Made by a program: the position numbers and the translations under genes
The notes under the pieces: model-generated
The model's database searches: none
What the model was told of the DNA's origin: nothing
The model's input: the letters and a program-made list of their open reading frames with translations, nothing else
Assembly (NCBI GenBank): GCA_947503655.1
Contig: CANNEP010000027.1
Coordinates: 1-35,984, forward strand
Source: an uncultured Microbacterium sp.
GTDB taxonomy: Bacteria > Actinomycetota > Actinomycetes > Actinomycetales > Microbacteriaceae
Direction: 5' to 3'
DNA length: 35,984 nt
Part shown: positions 1 to 8,195 of the stretch, in pieces
Layout: each line of letters opens with the position of its first letter
Numbering within the stretch: the stretch's first letter is position 1

Positions 1-174
1 GAACAGCTCAGTGCCCTGCGAGTCGGTAACAACCTTGGCCTGGTGCGGACGGCTGTAAACAACCTTGCCGTTCTCAATCGTCTTCACGAGCGCAACGGGA
101 GCTGCCTTCCACTGCGCACGACGTGAACGAGTATTGGAGCGGGAGACCTTCCGCTTTGGGGGGTTACCTGCCAT
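1..174 (-). CDS. rpmF: 50S ribosomal protein L32 (partial, runs off left edge)
   Basis: The first 58 codons of L32 are present and the 3' end lies outside the window. The translation opens MAGNPPKRKVSRSNTR and continues through a basic segment containing RRAQWKAA, typical of bacterial L32, a small protein of the large ribosomal subunit near the peptidyl-transferase region. The ATG at 172-174 lies two bases after the stop codon of the upstream DUF177 gene, so the two are almost certainly co-transcribed and translationally coupled. DUF177-rpmF is one of the most conserved bacterial gene pairs. No cysteine pair is visible in the part present, so this looks like the zinc-independent form, although the C-terminus is missing. 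Confidence 0.95.
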   Translation of the reverse strand, partial: MAGNPPKRKVSRSNTRSRRAQWKAAPVALVKTIENGKVVYSRPHQAKVVTDSQGTELF

Positions 175-176
175 GA

Positions 177-746
177 CTAGCTCTCTTCCGTGTTTTGCTC
201 AGCAGAGTGTGCTCCGCTGGCCTGATCTGTGAATCCTTGAAGTGCGGCCCACCGGGGATCGGTAGGCGCATCGGCACGCTCAATCGGCGCTTCTGTCAGT
301 CGCTCACCCGTGGCCGGATCAAGGCCGGGGCAATCCGGCTGACACACCGGCTGAAACGGAAGCGATAGGACAATCGCATCCCTGACCGGAATTTCAAGAT
401 CCACGTGGTCGTCTTGAACCTCAAAGTCAGTTGCTTCGTCACCAGAATACGCGAAAAGTTCCTGGATCTCGACTTCGACACTCTCGGAGAGCTCCGTGAG
501 GCATCGACCACACACGCCATCGAAGATCGTGTGGATCTCAGCCGTCGCCAAAATACCCTCGTGAACCGACTCGAGACGCACGTCAATTTCGACGTCAGTG
601 CCCGCTTCAACGGCGACGATACCCTCGCCCCACTTCTCGGTGAGAGGGATGGTCAACTCGTGTTCGCGCATCTCACCGGGGTGGTGAATGATGTCTCGAA
701 CATTGATCGAGAACGGGCCTTGCTTCTTGGTCTTCACAATCGTCAA
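177..746 (-). CDS. YceD/DUF177 family protein
   Basis: This 189-residue protein has the DUF177 layout: an N-terminal beta-rich part, then a CGRC cysteine pair (DGVCGRCLTEL, about residues 79-89), and a second pair in the C-terminal part (CQPDC, about 135-139) that could form a small metal site. The family is linked to 23S rRNA and ribosome assembly and is nearly always next to rpmF, as here. The TTG at 746 gives the full frame. A GTG at 737 (reading M-K-T-K-K-Q-G-P-F) sits 8 nt after a TACGAT -10-like box at 746-751 and could be the true leaderless start. coaD ends 54 nt upstream, so recG-coaD-DUF177-rpmF may be read partly together. Confidence 0.9.
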   Translation of the reverse strand: MTIVKTKKQGPFSINVRDIIHHPGEMREHELTIPLTEKWGEGIVAVEAGTDVEIDVRLESVHEGILATAEIHTIFDGVCGRCLTELSESVEVEIQELFAYSGDEATDFEVQDDHVDLEIPVRDAIVLSLPFQPVCQPDCPGLDPATGERLTEAPIERADAPTDPRWAALQGFTDQASGAHSAEQNTEES

Positions 747-800
747 TCGTATCGCGCCGCACTGTGGTGAGGCTGTGTGTGGTGGCTTTGCGGCCGTGAC

Positions 801-1298
801 TCAGATGTCGCGTGCGCCGGTGTCCAAGAAACGCGCCACGGCCGGCGGCACGAACGGCGAAACGTCGCCGCCAAGGCCGGCAACCTGGCGCACCAGCGAG
901 CTGGACACCAGGGCGTGTGACGGGTCGGGCAGCAGGAAGACAGTCTCGATCTGCGCCAGGTGACGGTTGACAATGGCCATCGGGGTTTCGTAGGCAACAT
1001 CGAGCTGCGAGCGAATGCCCTTGATCAGCACACCCGCCCCCACATCGGTGGCGTAGTCAACGAGAAGACCCATGCTCCAGGAACCAACAATGACATTGCC
1101 GCCCATGCCGTCTTCTTTGATCGACTGTTCGAGCAGGCTGAGGCGCTGTGCAATAGGCAACATCGCTTCTTTGTCAGGGTTGTGCACCACGAGCACGTGC
1201 AATTCGTCGTACAGGGCTGCTGCGCGGCGGATAACGTCTAGGTGACCGAGCGTCGGCGGGTCAAACGACCCCGGAACGACGGCGATACGTGAGCTCAT
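801..1298 (-). CDS. coaD: Phosphopantetheine adenylyltransferase
   Basis: CoaD transfers AMP from ATP to 4'-phosphopantetheine, the fourth step of coenzyme A synthesis, in the cytoplasm. The 165-residue length is normal. The N-terminus carries the nucleotidyltransferase signature [15 protein letters not shown] (about residues 9-23) with the (T/H)xGH motif, and the C-terminal region has the [10 protein letters not shown] motif that replaces ISxTxxR in this family. The ATG at 1298 lies exactly 6 nt after a TAGGCT box (1305-1310), which supports a leaderless transcript. recG ends 18 nt upstream, so coaD may also be read from the recG transcript. Confidence 0.95.
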   Translation of the reverse strand: MSSRIAVVPGSFDPPTLGHLDVIRRAAALYDELHVLVVHNPDKEAMLPIAQRLSLLEQSIKEDGMGGNVIVGSWSMGLLVDYATDVGAGVLIKGIRSQLDVAYETPMAIVNRHLAQIETVFLLPDPSHALVSSSLVRQVAGLGGDVSPFVPPAVARFLDTGARDI

Positions 1299-1304
1299 GC
1301 CCTT

Positions 1305-1310
1305 AGCCTA
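1305..1310 (-). promoter_or_regulatory. -10 box (TAGGCT) of leaderless coaD
   Basis: TAGGCT on the minus strand is followed by exactly 6 nt and the coaD ATG. Transcription would start at or next to the A of the start codon. The same TANNNT-N6-start arrangement recurs throughout the window. No clear -35 was found. Confidence 0.55.
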
Positions 1311-1316
1311 GCGACA

Positions 1317-3467
1317 CTACGTCTTAGCGAGCGCCGCGCGTTCCGTCTGAGTCATATGCCGTGAGAGCGCTTCAGCGAGCCCGGGGTGCTTCGTGAGCAT
1401 CGGGTCTTCGGCAAGAATCTTCTCGGCAACGTCGCGGGCAAGCTCGATCACGTCTTGGTCTTTCATGACGCGCAACAGTCGCAGCGACGACCGCACACCC
1501 GATTGCGCATCACCGAGCACATCGCCCTCGCCACGAAGCTCCAGGTCGACCTCAGCGAGCTCAAAGCCATCGAGCGTTGCCGCCACCGCTTCGACGCGAG
1601 CACGAGCCGGCGTGCCCACATTGGCTTCAGTGACAAGAAGACAAAGCCCCGGCACGCTGCCACGACCCACACGACCACGAAGCTGGTGCAGTTGCGAAAC
1701 ACCAAATCGGTCAGCGTCGAGAATGATCATCGTCGACGCGTTTGGCACGTCAACACCGACCTCAATAACCGTCGTGGCGACCAGCACATCAATCTCACCG
1801 GCGGCAAACGACCGCATGATCGCGTCTTTTTCTTCTGACGGCATCTTGCCGTGCAGAATTTCAACGCGAATGCCGGCAAACATCGGCAGTGTTGCGAGAG
1901 TCTCCGCAACCTGTACGACGCCCCAACGTGGCCGCTGCGCTTCGCCCTCGACGGGTGGCGCTTCTTCTTCGGTCTCGGCGGTGGCTTGATCGGTATCAAT
2001 TGCCGAGCACACGACGAAAACCTGGTGCCCCTTCGCAACCTCTTCGGTTGCCCGCTCCCAGACCCGGGCAAACCAGCCGGGCTTCTCAGCGACGGGTGCG
2101 ACAAACGTCGAAATGCCGGCCCGCCCGGCAGGCATCGTGCGCAGGGTGGCAACTTCCAGGTCACCGAAGACCGTGATCGCAACGGTGCGCGGAATCGGCG
2201 TTGCCGTGAGCACCAGCGCGTGCGGCGCCGTGCCCTTTGCCCGCAGCGTCTCGCGCTGCTCAACGCCAAAGCGGTGCTGTTCGTCCACCACGACGAGGCC
2301 CAGATCAGCGAATGTGGTCTTGTCGCTCAGCAGAGCGTGGGTACCGACCACGATCAGTGCTTGCCCCGAAGCCACCCGCAGTGCCGCCTTGCGGCGCTCC
2401 GCTGCCGTCATTTGCCCGGTGAGAAGCGTCGGCATGAGCAGCGGCGCGAGCTCGGGCCCGAGTGACTTCGCAATCGAGCGTAGATGTTGCGCGGCAAGAA
2501 CCTCGGTCGGCGCAATCAGCGCGGATTGCCCGCCCGATTGTGCGACCTGCAGCATCGCACGCAATGCCACGAGGGTCTTACCCGAACCCACTTCACCCTG
2601 TACCAACAGGTTCATCGGCCACGGCGCAACGAGGCTGTGGCCGATCTGCTCGCCAACGGCCTCCTGGTCGTGGGTCAGTTCAAACGGCAGTGCCGCGTCA
2701 AAGCGCTGCAGTAGGTCACCCTCGGGCCGCGGCGTAGCTTCCAGTGCTCGCACCGCCACCCGCTGCTGTGCGAGAGCGGTCTGCAACACGAGCGCCTCTT
2801 GCAAGCGCAGCGTGTCTCGCGCCCGCTCCGCTTGTTCCAACGACTCGGGGCGGTGAATGCCAACCAGCGCTTGGTACGCAGGCAACAACCCTCGCGACGT
2901 GCGCAGTGGTTCCGGAATCGGATCGGCAATGTTCTCGTCAATGCCATCGAGCACGAGCTCGATGGAGCGCCGAATCTGCCAGCTCGCCATCGCCGACGTA
3001 GCCGGGTAGATCGGAATCGGCGTATTCGCCCACCGCTCCGGCTCGATCTCAACGGCCGAGTCAAACAGCTCGTAGTCGGGGTGCGAGAACTGCAGCCCAC
3101 CCTTGTACATGCCGACCTTGCCGGCGAAGATGCCGCGGCGACCGACCGTCAGGTCTTTTGCGCGCCACTGCTGGTTGAAAAATGTGAGGCTCATCTCGCC
3201 GTTGCCGTCACCAATGATGACCTCGAGAATCATGCCCTTGCGCGCCTGCATGCGGCGCTCGGTAACGCGCTTCACCTCGGCGATGATCGTGACCTGCTCG
3301 CCGACAGGCAACGACCGAATCGGCGTGAGCTCACCGTGACGGGCGTAGCGGCGCGGGTAGTGTGCGAGGAGGTCGCCGACCGTGCGCATGCCAAAAGCAC
3401 GCTGCAGCACGGTCGCGGTTTTACCGCCGACGGCGCCATCCAGTCGAGAATCCATCACGAAGCGCAC
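1317..3467 (-). CDS. recG: ATP-dependent DNA helicase RecG
   Basis: RecG is a double-stranded DNA translocase that remodels stalled replication forks and branched recombination intermediates. The 716-residue protein has the N-terminal wedge/OB-fold region (about 1-140), Walker A GEVGSGKT (291-298), a DEQH motif II (395-398), and the family motif QLRGRVGRG in the second helicase domain. Length is normal for actinobacterial RecG. The start is GTG at 3465-3467, chosen because it lies exactly 6 nt after a TAGGCT box (3474-3479); this also keeps the N-terminus short. coaD begins 18 nt downstream. Confidence 0.96.
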   Translation of the reverse strand: MRFVMDSRLDGAVGGKTATVLQRAFGMRTVGDLLAHYPRRYARHGELTPIRSLPVGEQVTIIAEVKRVTERRMQARKGMILEVIIGDGNGEMSLTFFNQQWRAKDLTVGRRGIFAGKVGMYKGGLQFSHPDYELFDSAVEIEPERWANTPIPIYPATSAMASWQIRRSIELVLDGIDENIADPIPEPLRTSRGLLPAYQALVGIHRPESLEQAERARDTLRLQEALVLQTALAQQRVAVRALEATPRPEGDLLQRFDAALPFELTHDQEAVGEQIGHSLVAPWPMNLLVQGEVGSGKTLVALRAMLQVAQSGGQSALIAPTEVLAAQHLRSIAKSLGPELAPLLMPTLLTGQMTAAERRKAALRVASGQALIVVGTHALLSDKTTFADLGLVVVDEQHRFGVEQRETLRAKGTAPHALVLTATPIPRTVAITVFGDLEVATLRTMPAGRAGISTFVAPVAEKPGWFARVWERATEEVAKGHQVFVVCSAIDTDQATAETEEEAPPVEGEAQRPRWGVVQVAETLATLPMFAGIRVEILHGKMPSEEKDAIMRSFAAGEIDVLVATTVIEVGVDVPNASTMIILDADRFGVSQLHQLRGRVGRGSVPGLCLLVTEANVGTPARARVEAVAATLDGFELAEVDLELRGEGDVLGDAQSGVRSSLRLLRVMKDQDVIELARDVAEKILAEDPMLTKHPGLAEALSRHMTQTERAALAKT

Positions 3468-3473
3468 GCGTTC

Positions 3474-3479
3474 AGCCTA
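3474..3479 (-). promoter_or_regulatory. -10 box (TAGGCT) of leaderless recG
   Basis: TAGGCT on the minus strand, then 6 nt, then the GTG start of recG. No Shine-Dalgarno sequence is needed or seen. It faces the rsmD promoter 90 bp away on the other strand. Confidence 0.5.
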
Positions 3480-3569
3480 CTGACTACCTCCCCCATTGCC
3501 CGAGAACGAGCGGAACCTGTGGGCAGGTTGCGCAGGCGGAACAACGGGAACGCGGGGGTGAGACGCCGA

Positions 3570-3575
3570 TAGGCT
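3570..3575 (+). promoter_or_regulatory. -10 box (TAGGCT) of rsmD
   Basis: TAGGCT followed by GGAGGA and the rsmD ATG. The 6-nt gap itself looks like a Shine-Dalgarno sequence, so leaderless and leadered initiation cannot be told apart by eye. Confidence 0.5.
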
Positions 3576-3581
3576 GGAGGA

Positions 3582-4139
3582 ATGACCAGGATCATTGCCG
3601 GCTCTGCCCGCGGACTCCCCCTCGACGTCCCGGGTTCTGGCACGCGGCCCACGTCAGACCGCGTTCGCGAATCGCTCCTGGGTGCGCTGGACTCTGCCGA
3701 TGCCATCGACGGCGCCCGCGTCCTCGACCTGTTTGCCGGTTCTGGTGCCCTCGGGCTGGAATGCGCGAGCCGCGGCGCCGCCAGCGTCGACCTCGTTGAG
3801 AAGGCTGGCCAGGCGGCCAAGGTTGCCTCGCACAACGCTGCAAAGGTTGCGCAGTCGGGTGCCGCGCTCGCTCGCGTGCACGCCGTAGCAGCGGCGACAT
3901 TCTTGAAGACCGCACACACGCCATGGGACTTGGTCTTTCTCGACCCGCCGTACGACATCAATGATGCCGACCTCAACGCCGTTCTCGTCTTGCTCGCCGA
4001 ACGTCTCAGCGAAGACGCGATCGTGATCGTGGAACGCGCGAAGCGCTCCCCCGGGCCCGACTGGGCAGCGGCTGGCCTCGAGGCGCTGCGCGACAAAACC
4101 TACGGTGACACCACGTTGTGGTGGGGTCAGCCGGCCTGA
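3582..4139 (+). CDS. rsmD: 16S rRNA (guanine966-N2)-methyltransferase RsmD
   Basis: RsmD methylates N2 of G966 in 16S rRNA using S-adenosylmethionine. The 185-residue protein has the conserved opening IIAGSARG with TRPTSDRVRESL (about 5-32), the SAM-binding motif VLDLFAGSGALG (47-58) and the catalytic DPPYD (121-125). It overlaps the 3' end of the convergent thiL by 13 nt, so the two stop codons lie inside each other's reading frames. In many actinobacteria rsmD lies next to recG or coaD, which agrees with the divergent recG-coaD here. Confidence 0.94.
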   Translation: MTRIIAGSARGLPLDVPGSGTRPTSDRVRESLLGALDSADAIDGARVLDLFAGSGALGLECASRGAASVDLVEKAGQAAKVASHNAAKVAQSGAALARVHAVAAATFLKTAHTPWDLVFLDPPYDINDADLNAVLVLLAERLSEDAIVIVERAKRSPGPDWAAAGLEALRDKTYGDTTLWWGQPA

Positions 4140-5098
4140 GCGTCCCAGTCGCGGTACGGATCCCAACCGCCCGGCAAGTCATGACGCGCGCCGTCGACGA
4201 GCACCGCTTCGTCACCGGCCGCCACGACGCGACCGATCGCACGGAACCCATCAGGCAGCGCACCGGTGAACGTTGCGAGTAGCGGGTGGTCTTCGCCACC
4301 CTCGAGGGCTGATGCCGCATTCTCAAAAGCGCTCGAGTCGATCTCGAGCGTGACACCAGAAGCCCGTGCCATACGACGCGCGTCCAAAACGAGACCGTCC
4401 GAGACATCCATCATGGCGGTCGCCCCTGCAACGGCGGCCACAATTCCCAACGCAATCGGTGGTTCCGGGCGCAACTGCGCCATCACCTCTAGCTGCTCGA
4501 CAGCGGTCAACGCGGTCAGGTCGAGAGGCGTTGGCGCGCCCTGAGTATCTGTAAAGCGGCGGAACAGCGTGGAGAGTCCGCGCGCCGCATTGCCCTGCGT
4601 GCCAGCGAGCGCCAGCGTGTCGCCCGGTCGCGCGCCTGAGCGCAGCACGGCGGCGCGCCCTTCCAGGTCACCCAGCGCCGTCACCGCGATCGTCAGGGTC
4701 GCCGACACAGTCAGGTCACCACCGACCACCGCACAGCCCGGAGCGAGCGCAGCACACGCGGAAGCGAGACCCTCCGCCATCTCTTCGACGAGTGAAACGG
4801 GTAGCGAGGCCGGAATCGCCAACGCCACGAGAAGCGCAGTCGGACGCGCGCCCATGGCCGCAACATCGGCAAGGTTAACCGCCGCGGCTTTATAGCCAAG
4901 GTCAAAGCCACTCGACCACGCGAGACGGAAGTCGGGGCCGTGCACGAGAGTGTCGGTCGTCGCGACGAGGTCTCCGCGAAGGGCGAGCACAGCCGCGTCG
5001 TCTCCGGGGCCCACAGTGGCTGTGTCGGCACTGGGCGTGCGCGCCAGAATCCGCCGCAGGAGGTCGGACTCGGTGAGGTCGCCAATGAGTTCGGTCAC
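4127..5098 (-). CDS. thiL: Thiamine-monophosphate kinase
   Basis: ThiL phosphorylates thiamine monophosphate to thiamine diphosphate, the last step of cofactor B1 synthesis. The 323-residue protein has the PurM/AIR-synthase-like fold signatures: GPGDDAAVLAL near residue 30, a central GGDLT segment and MDVSDGLVLDARRMA. These contribute the Mg-ATP and substrate sites in the family. The GTG at 5096-5098 lies 6 nt after a TACCGT box and is preceded by GGAGGG. No other thiamine gene is visible nearby. Confidence 0.93.
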   Translation of the reverse strand: MTELIGDLTESDLLRRILARTPSADTATVGPGDDAAVLALRGDLVATTDTLVHGPDFRLAWSSGFDLGYKAAAVNLADVAAMGARPTALLVALAIPASLPVSLVEEMAEGLASACAALAPGCAVVGGDLTVSATLTIAVTALGDLEGRAAVLRSGARPGDTLALAGTQGNAARGLSTLFRRFTDTQGAPTPLDLTALTAVEQLEVMAQLRPEPPIALGIVAAVAGATAMMDVSDGLVLDARRMARASGVTLEIDSSAFENAASALEGGEDHPLLATFTGALPDGFRAIGRVVAAGDEAVLVDGARHDLPGGWDPYRDWDAQAG

Positions 5099-5104
5099 CC
5101 CTCC

Positions 5105-5123
5105 ACGGTATCGGGCTTAGGCT
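5105..5123. promoter_or_regulatory. Divergent back-to-back -10 boxes for thiL and the DUF3515 gene
   Basis: On the minus strand TACCGT (5105-5110) lies 6 nt before the thiL GTG. On the plus strand TAGGCT (5118-5123) lies 6 nt before the lipoprotein GTG. The start codons are only 31 bp apart, so the two promoters overlap almost completely, and polymerase bound to one should exclude the other. This is read from the sequence; the regulatory effect is inference. Confidence 0.45.
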
Positions 5124-5129
5124 GGAGGG

Positions 5130-5609
5130 GTGAGTTTTTCCCGCCGCCGCTCAGCGGCTCTTGCAGTTCTCGGTCTTTCCGCCACCCTGCTCGTCGGTTG
5201 CTCACCCACGGTCGCGTTGGAGCCAGCTCCGGATGCAAACAACCCGCTGTGCGCCAACGTCATGGTGAACCTGCCGGATTCGATCGCCGCGAACGACCCC
5301 GCGACGAAGCTCGAGCGCGTGTGGACCGACGCACAATCAACCGCCGCGTGGGGCAACCCCGTGTCGATCTACTTCTCCTGCGGAGTCGATGTTCCGGCAG
5401 CCAGCGAGCTGCCGTGCCAGACCCACCAGGGCTTTGACTGGCTCATCGACGACACCGATGCGCCGTTCTATCGCATGACCGTGTTCGGTCGAGAACCGGC
5501 CATTCAGGTGTACTTCAACAGTGAGGTTGTGAGCTCCGTCGAGGTGCTTTCGCGCATCGGCAAGGCCGCGCAAGACCTCCCGCTCACGGGGCAGTGCTCA
5601 CCGCGCTAG
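5130..5609 (+). CDS. DUF3515 family lipoprotein
   Basis: A 159-residue exported lipoprotein. The N-terminus has an SRRR positive region, a hydrophobic stretch and a lipobox LVGC with the lipidated cysteine at residue 24, so it should be anchored on the outer face of the membrane. The rest matches the actinobacterial DUF3515 type: conserved cysteines (NPLCANV, FSCGVDVP, LPCQTH) and W residues in WTDAQSTAAWG and GFDWLI. Function is unknown. In this group the gene commonly lies near thiL and ddl, as here. It ends 7 bp from the convergent DUF4190-like gene. Confidence 0.85.
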   Translation: MSFSRRRSAALAVLGLSATLLVGCSPTVALEPAPDANNPLCANVMVNLPDSIAANDPATKLERVWTDAQSTAAWGNPVSIYFSCGVDVPAASELPCQTHQGFDWLIDDTDAPFYRMTVFGREPAIQVYFNSEVVSSVEVLSRIGKAAQDLPLTGQCSPR

Positions 5610-5616
5610 AACGGCT

Positions 5617-6063
5617 CTAGAACCCGATAAACAGCAGCGGGATCGCGACGAGTAAGCCCCACCCGATTGCGTGTGCGGCGCCCAGTGCGATACCGGTGAT
5701 GGCCATCCATCGATTCGACTCCCCGGTTTTGTTCATGCGATTGAGCGCAACGATGCCGAGGGGAATCGCGACCGGAAACATGCCCAGAAGACCCGTGATG
5801 AAGGATCCGATGGCCATGCCGTTCGCGGCTTGGACGTTCGCCCCCTGCGGGTACGCGTTGATGATGTTCTGCTGTGGGCCGGGGTAACCCGAGTTGCCGA
5901 AATACGTGCCCGCGGGCGAACCCGGGTACTGCGGAGCGGCTTGCGGAGCGTATTGCTGTGCGAACTGCGGGGCAAGCGGAACCTGTGGCTCGCTTGTCGA
6001 CGAAATTGGTTGTACCGGAACAGCCGCGGGCGGTGTCAGCGGTGTCTCAAAATCGCTTGCCAT
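5617..6063 (-). CDS. Small DUF4190-like membrane protein with proline/glutamine-rich N-terminus
   Basis: This 148-residue protein has a low-complexity cytoplasmic N-terminal part rich in P, Q, A and Y (about residues 10-65) and two hydrophobic segments (about 80-105 and 120-147) joined by NRMNKTGESNRWM. That arrangement is the usual DUF4190-type layout of actinobacterial membrane proteins of unknown function. The ATG at 6063 was chosen over upstream in-frame codons because it lies 4 nt after the ddl stop and has GAGGGG 7 nt upstream, inside the end of ddl; this implies co-transcription with ddl. A cell-envelope role is suggested only by that position. Confidence 0.75.
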   Translation of the reverse strand: MASDFETPLTPPAAVPVQPISSTSEPQVPLAPQFAQQYAPQAAPQYPGSPAGTYFGNSGYPGPQQNIINAYPQGANVQAANGMAIGSFITGLLGMFPVAIPLGIVALNRMNKTGESNRWMAITGIALGAAHAIGWGLLVAIPLLFIGF

Positions 6064-6067
6064 AGCG

Positions 6068-7162
6068 TTACCCCTCAGTACGCTCCAAAGCCGTGTCAAT
6101 CAGCTCGGTAATAAGCTCAGCGTACGTCATTCCTGAGGCGATCCAGCACTTCGGGAACATGGAGATCGGTGTGAATCCGGGCATCGTGTTGAGCTCGTTG
6201 ACCACCGGTCCGTCGGCGGTGAGGAAGAAGTCCACGCGCGCGAGCCCCAAGCCATCAACAGCTTCGAATGCCGCCACCGCAGTCTCCTGCAACGCACGCA
6301 TTTCGTCATCCGTCATCGCTGCCGGGCACACAATGTCAACACCGTCGCCGCCGAGGTACTTGCCCTCAAAGTCATAGAACGAGCGGGTCGTCAATACGAT
6401 TTCACCGGCAAGCGAAGCACGTGCGGGCGCACCGCCGCGCCCCTCGAGCACGCCAACCTCGACCTCACGGCCGCTGATGCCCTGCTCGACGAGCACCTTG
6501 GAGTCTTCAGCCAGCGCGATGCGCATGGCTTCGTCGAACTCGCTCATGTCGCTGACGCGCGAAACGCCAACGCTCGAGCCTGCGCGCGCCGGCTTCACAA
6601 AGACAGGCAACGCGTATTCGCTTGCCCGGGCGCGAACGCCCTCGGCGTTCTGTGCCCACTCGCGTGCCGTAGTCGTGAAACCCGGCGACACGGCGATTCC
6701 AGCCGCCTCGAGGGCGATCTTCATGAAGTGCTTGTCCATGCTGATCGCCGACCCGAGCACCCCACCCCCCGCGTACGGGAGCCCCAGGATGTCAAGGAAG
6801 CCCTGCATGGTTCCGTCTTCGCCGTGGACGCCGTGAAGAATCGGCAGCACGACGTCGACCTCACCAAGTGCGCGCACCGTTCCGTCGGCTTCACGCACGC
6901 TCAGCGTGCGGTCATCGGCGCCTTCTGGCCAAATGATGCGGGTGCCGTTGTCGACGATTTCCGGGAGGTTTGCAGCGTCAAGCTGAAACTTCCCGGGGTT
7001 GTCTTCTTCGAGCACGAACGTGCCGTTGCGGGTGATGCCGATCGGAATTACCGCGAAGCGGTCGCGATCAATGGCCCGAAGCACTCCGCCCGCTGTTGCG
7101 GAACTGATTGAATGCTCGCTGGAGCGCCCGCCGAAGAGCACCGCCACCACCTGCTTGGCCAT
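6068..7162 (-). CDS. ddl: D-alanine--D-alanine ligase
   Basis: Ddl joins two D-alanines with ATP to make the dipeptide terminus of the peptidoglycan precursor. The 364-residue protein starts MAKQVVAVLFGGRSSEHS (ATP-grasp Ddl N-terminus) and has the HGVHGEDGTMQG loop, the KPARAGSSVGVS region and the C-terminal metal-binding NTMPGFTP. The ATG at 7160-7162 is preceded by GGGGGAGAGGA. This start lies inside the end of gpsA: the two frames overlap by 95 nt. It is part of the run murA-plsC-gpsA-ddl, so several envelope-precursor enzymes share one transcript. Confidence 0.95.
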   Translation of the reverse strand: MAKQVVAVLFGGRSSEHSISSATAGGVLRAIDRDRFAVIPIGITRNGTFVLEEDNPGKFQLDAANLPEIVDNGTRIIWPEGADDRTLSVREADGTVRALGEVDVVLPILHGVHGEDGTMQGFLDILGLPYAGGGVLGSAISMDKHFMKIALEAAGIAVSPGFTTTAREWAQNAEGVRARASEYALPVFVKPARAGSSVGVSRVSDMSEFDEAMRIALAEDSKVLVEQGISGREVEVGVLEGRGGAPARASLAGEIVLTTRSFYDFEGKYLGGDGVDIVCPAAMTDDEMRALQETAVAAFEAVDGLGLARVDFFLTADGPVVNELNTMPGFTPISMFPKCWIASGMTYAELITELIDTALERTEG

Positions 7163-8195
7163 ACTGCGTCCTCTCCCCCTTCGGGGTGTCATCATCGGTG
7201 GTCAGATGCGGCGCGATATCGCGCGGGTTCATCTGCCCGTCCAAAACCATCTTTACCTGGCGCACGATGGGCATATCAACGCCCACCTCTTTCGCCAGCT
7301 GCAGCACCGGAGCGACGGATGCGAGACCCTCCGCCGTCTGGTTCATCTGCTTAACAACGTCTCTCATGCTGAAGCCCTGGCCCAAGAGGCGGCCCGCGGT
7401 GTTGTTGCGGCTGAGCGGCGACTGGCACGTCGCGATCAGGTCGCCGAGACCCGCGAGGCCCTGCAGAGTCTCCGGCTCAGCACCGTACGCCACCGCGAAA
7501 TCGGTCATCTCAACGAGGCCGCGCGTGATGATCGACGCTTTGGTGTTTTCGCCGTAGCCAACGCCGTCGACGATGCCAATGGCAACCGCAATCAGGTTTT
7601 TCAGCACGCCACCGAACTCGGTGCCGGTCACGTCGGTGTTCACGAACGTGCGGAAGTATCTGTTGCTCGCAAGGCGGGCGACCGCTTCGGCCGTCTCCCG
7701 GCTGGTCGAAGAGATAACGGCAGCGGTGGGCTGCTCGCGTGCAATCTCCAGCGCCAAGTTCGGGCCGGATGCCACGGCGATACGCGCCGGATCAATATGT
7801 AGCTCTTGCTCGATGACCTGGCTCATGCGCAGGCCGGACGACTTCTCGACACCCTTCATCAGGCTGATGATGGGAGCATCGGAACCAGCAATGAGCGGGC
7901 GAATCGCCTTCAGATTCTCTCGGGCGGTTTGGCTCGGAATCGACAGAAAGATCTGTTCGGCGCCATCCAGGGCCTCCGACAGATGCGGCGTTGCCGTCAT
8001 CGAACGGGGCAGGTTAATGCCGGGCAGGTACTGGCTGTTGCGCTTGCTCTCACGAATTTCGAGCGCCTGCTCAGGGCGACGCGCCCACATCGTGACGTTG
8101 CTGCCGCCATCAGCAAGGATCTTGCCGAACGTGGTTCCCCAGCTACCGGCGCCGATGACTGCGACCTTCGGCGCTGTCATAGGCTTACGACTCAT
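7068..8195 (-). CDS. gpsA: Glycerol-3-phosphate dehydrogenase [NAD(P)+]
   Basis: GpsA reduces dihydroxyacetone phosphate to sn-glycerol-3-phosphate, the backbone of phospholipids. The 375-residue frame has the NAD(P)-binding GAGSWGTTFGKIL (about 15-27), SLMKGVE, ASGPNLALEIA and GVLKNLIAVAIGI, then the AGLGDLIATC and SRNNTAGRLLGQG segments. Two starts are possible: ATG 8195, overlapping the plsC stop, or ATG 8180 just after it (M-T-A-P-K-V). The last ~31 residues lie within ddl in another frame and have no recognisable domain; they make the protein longer than the usual ~335. The plsC-gpsA adjacency pairs two steps of glycerolipid synthesis. Confidence 0.94.
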   Translation of the reverse strand: MSRKPMTAPKVAVIGAGSWGTTFGKILADGGSNVTMWARRPEQALEIRESKRNSQYLPGINLPRSMTATPHLSEALDGAEQIFLSIPSQTARENLKAIRPLIAGSDAPIISLMKGVEKSSGLRMSQVIEQELHIDPARIAVASGPNLALEIAREQPTAAVISSTSRETAEAVARLASNRYFRTFVNTDVTGTEFGGVLKNLIAVAIGIVDGVGYGENTKASIITRGLVEMTDFAVAYGAEPETLQGLAGLGDLIATCQSPLSRNNTAGRLLGQGFSMRDVVKQMNQTAEGLASVAPVLQLAKEVGVDMPIVRQVKMVLDGQMNPRDIAPHLTTDDDTPKGERTQYGQAGGGGALRRALQRAFNQFRNSGRSASGH

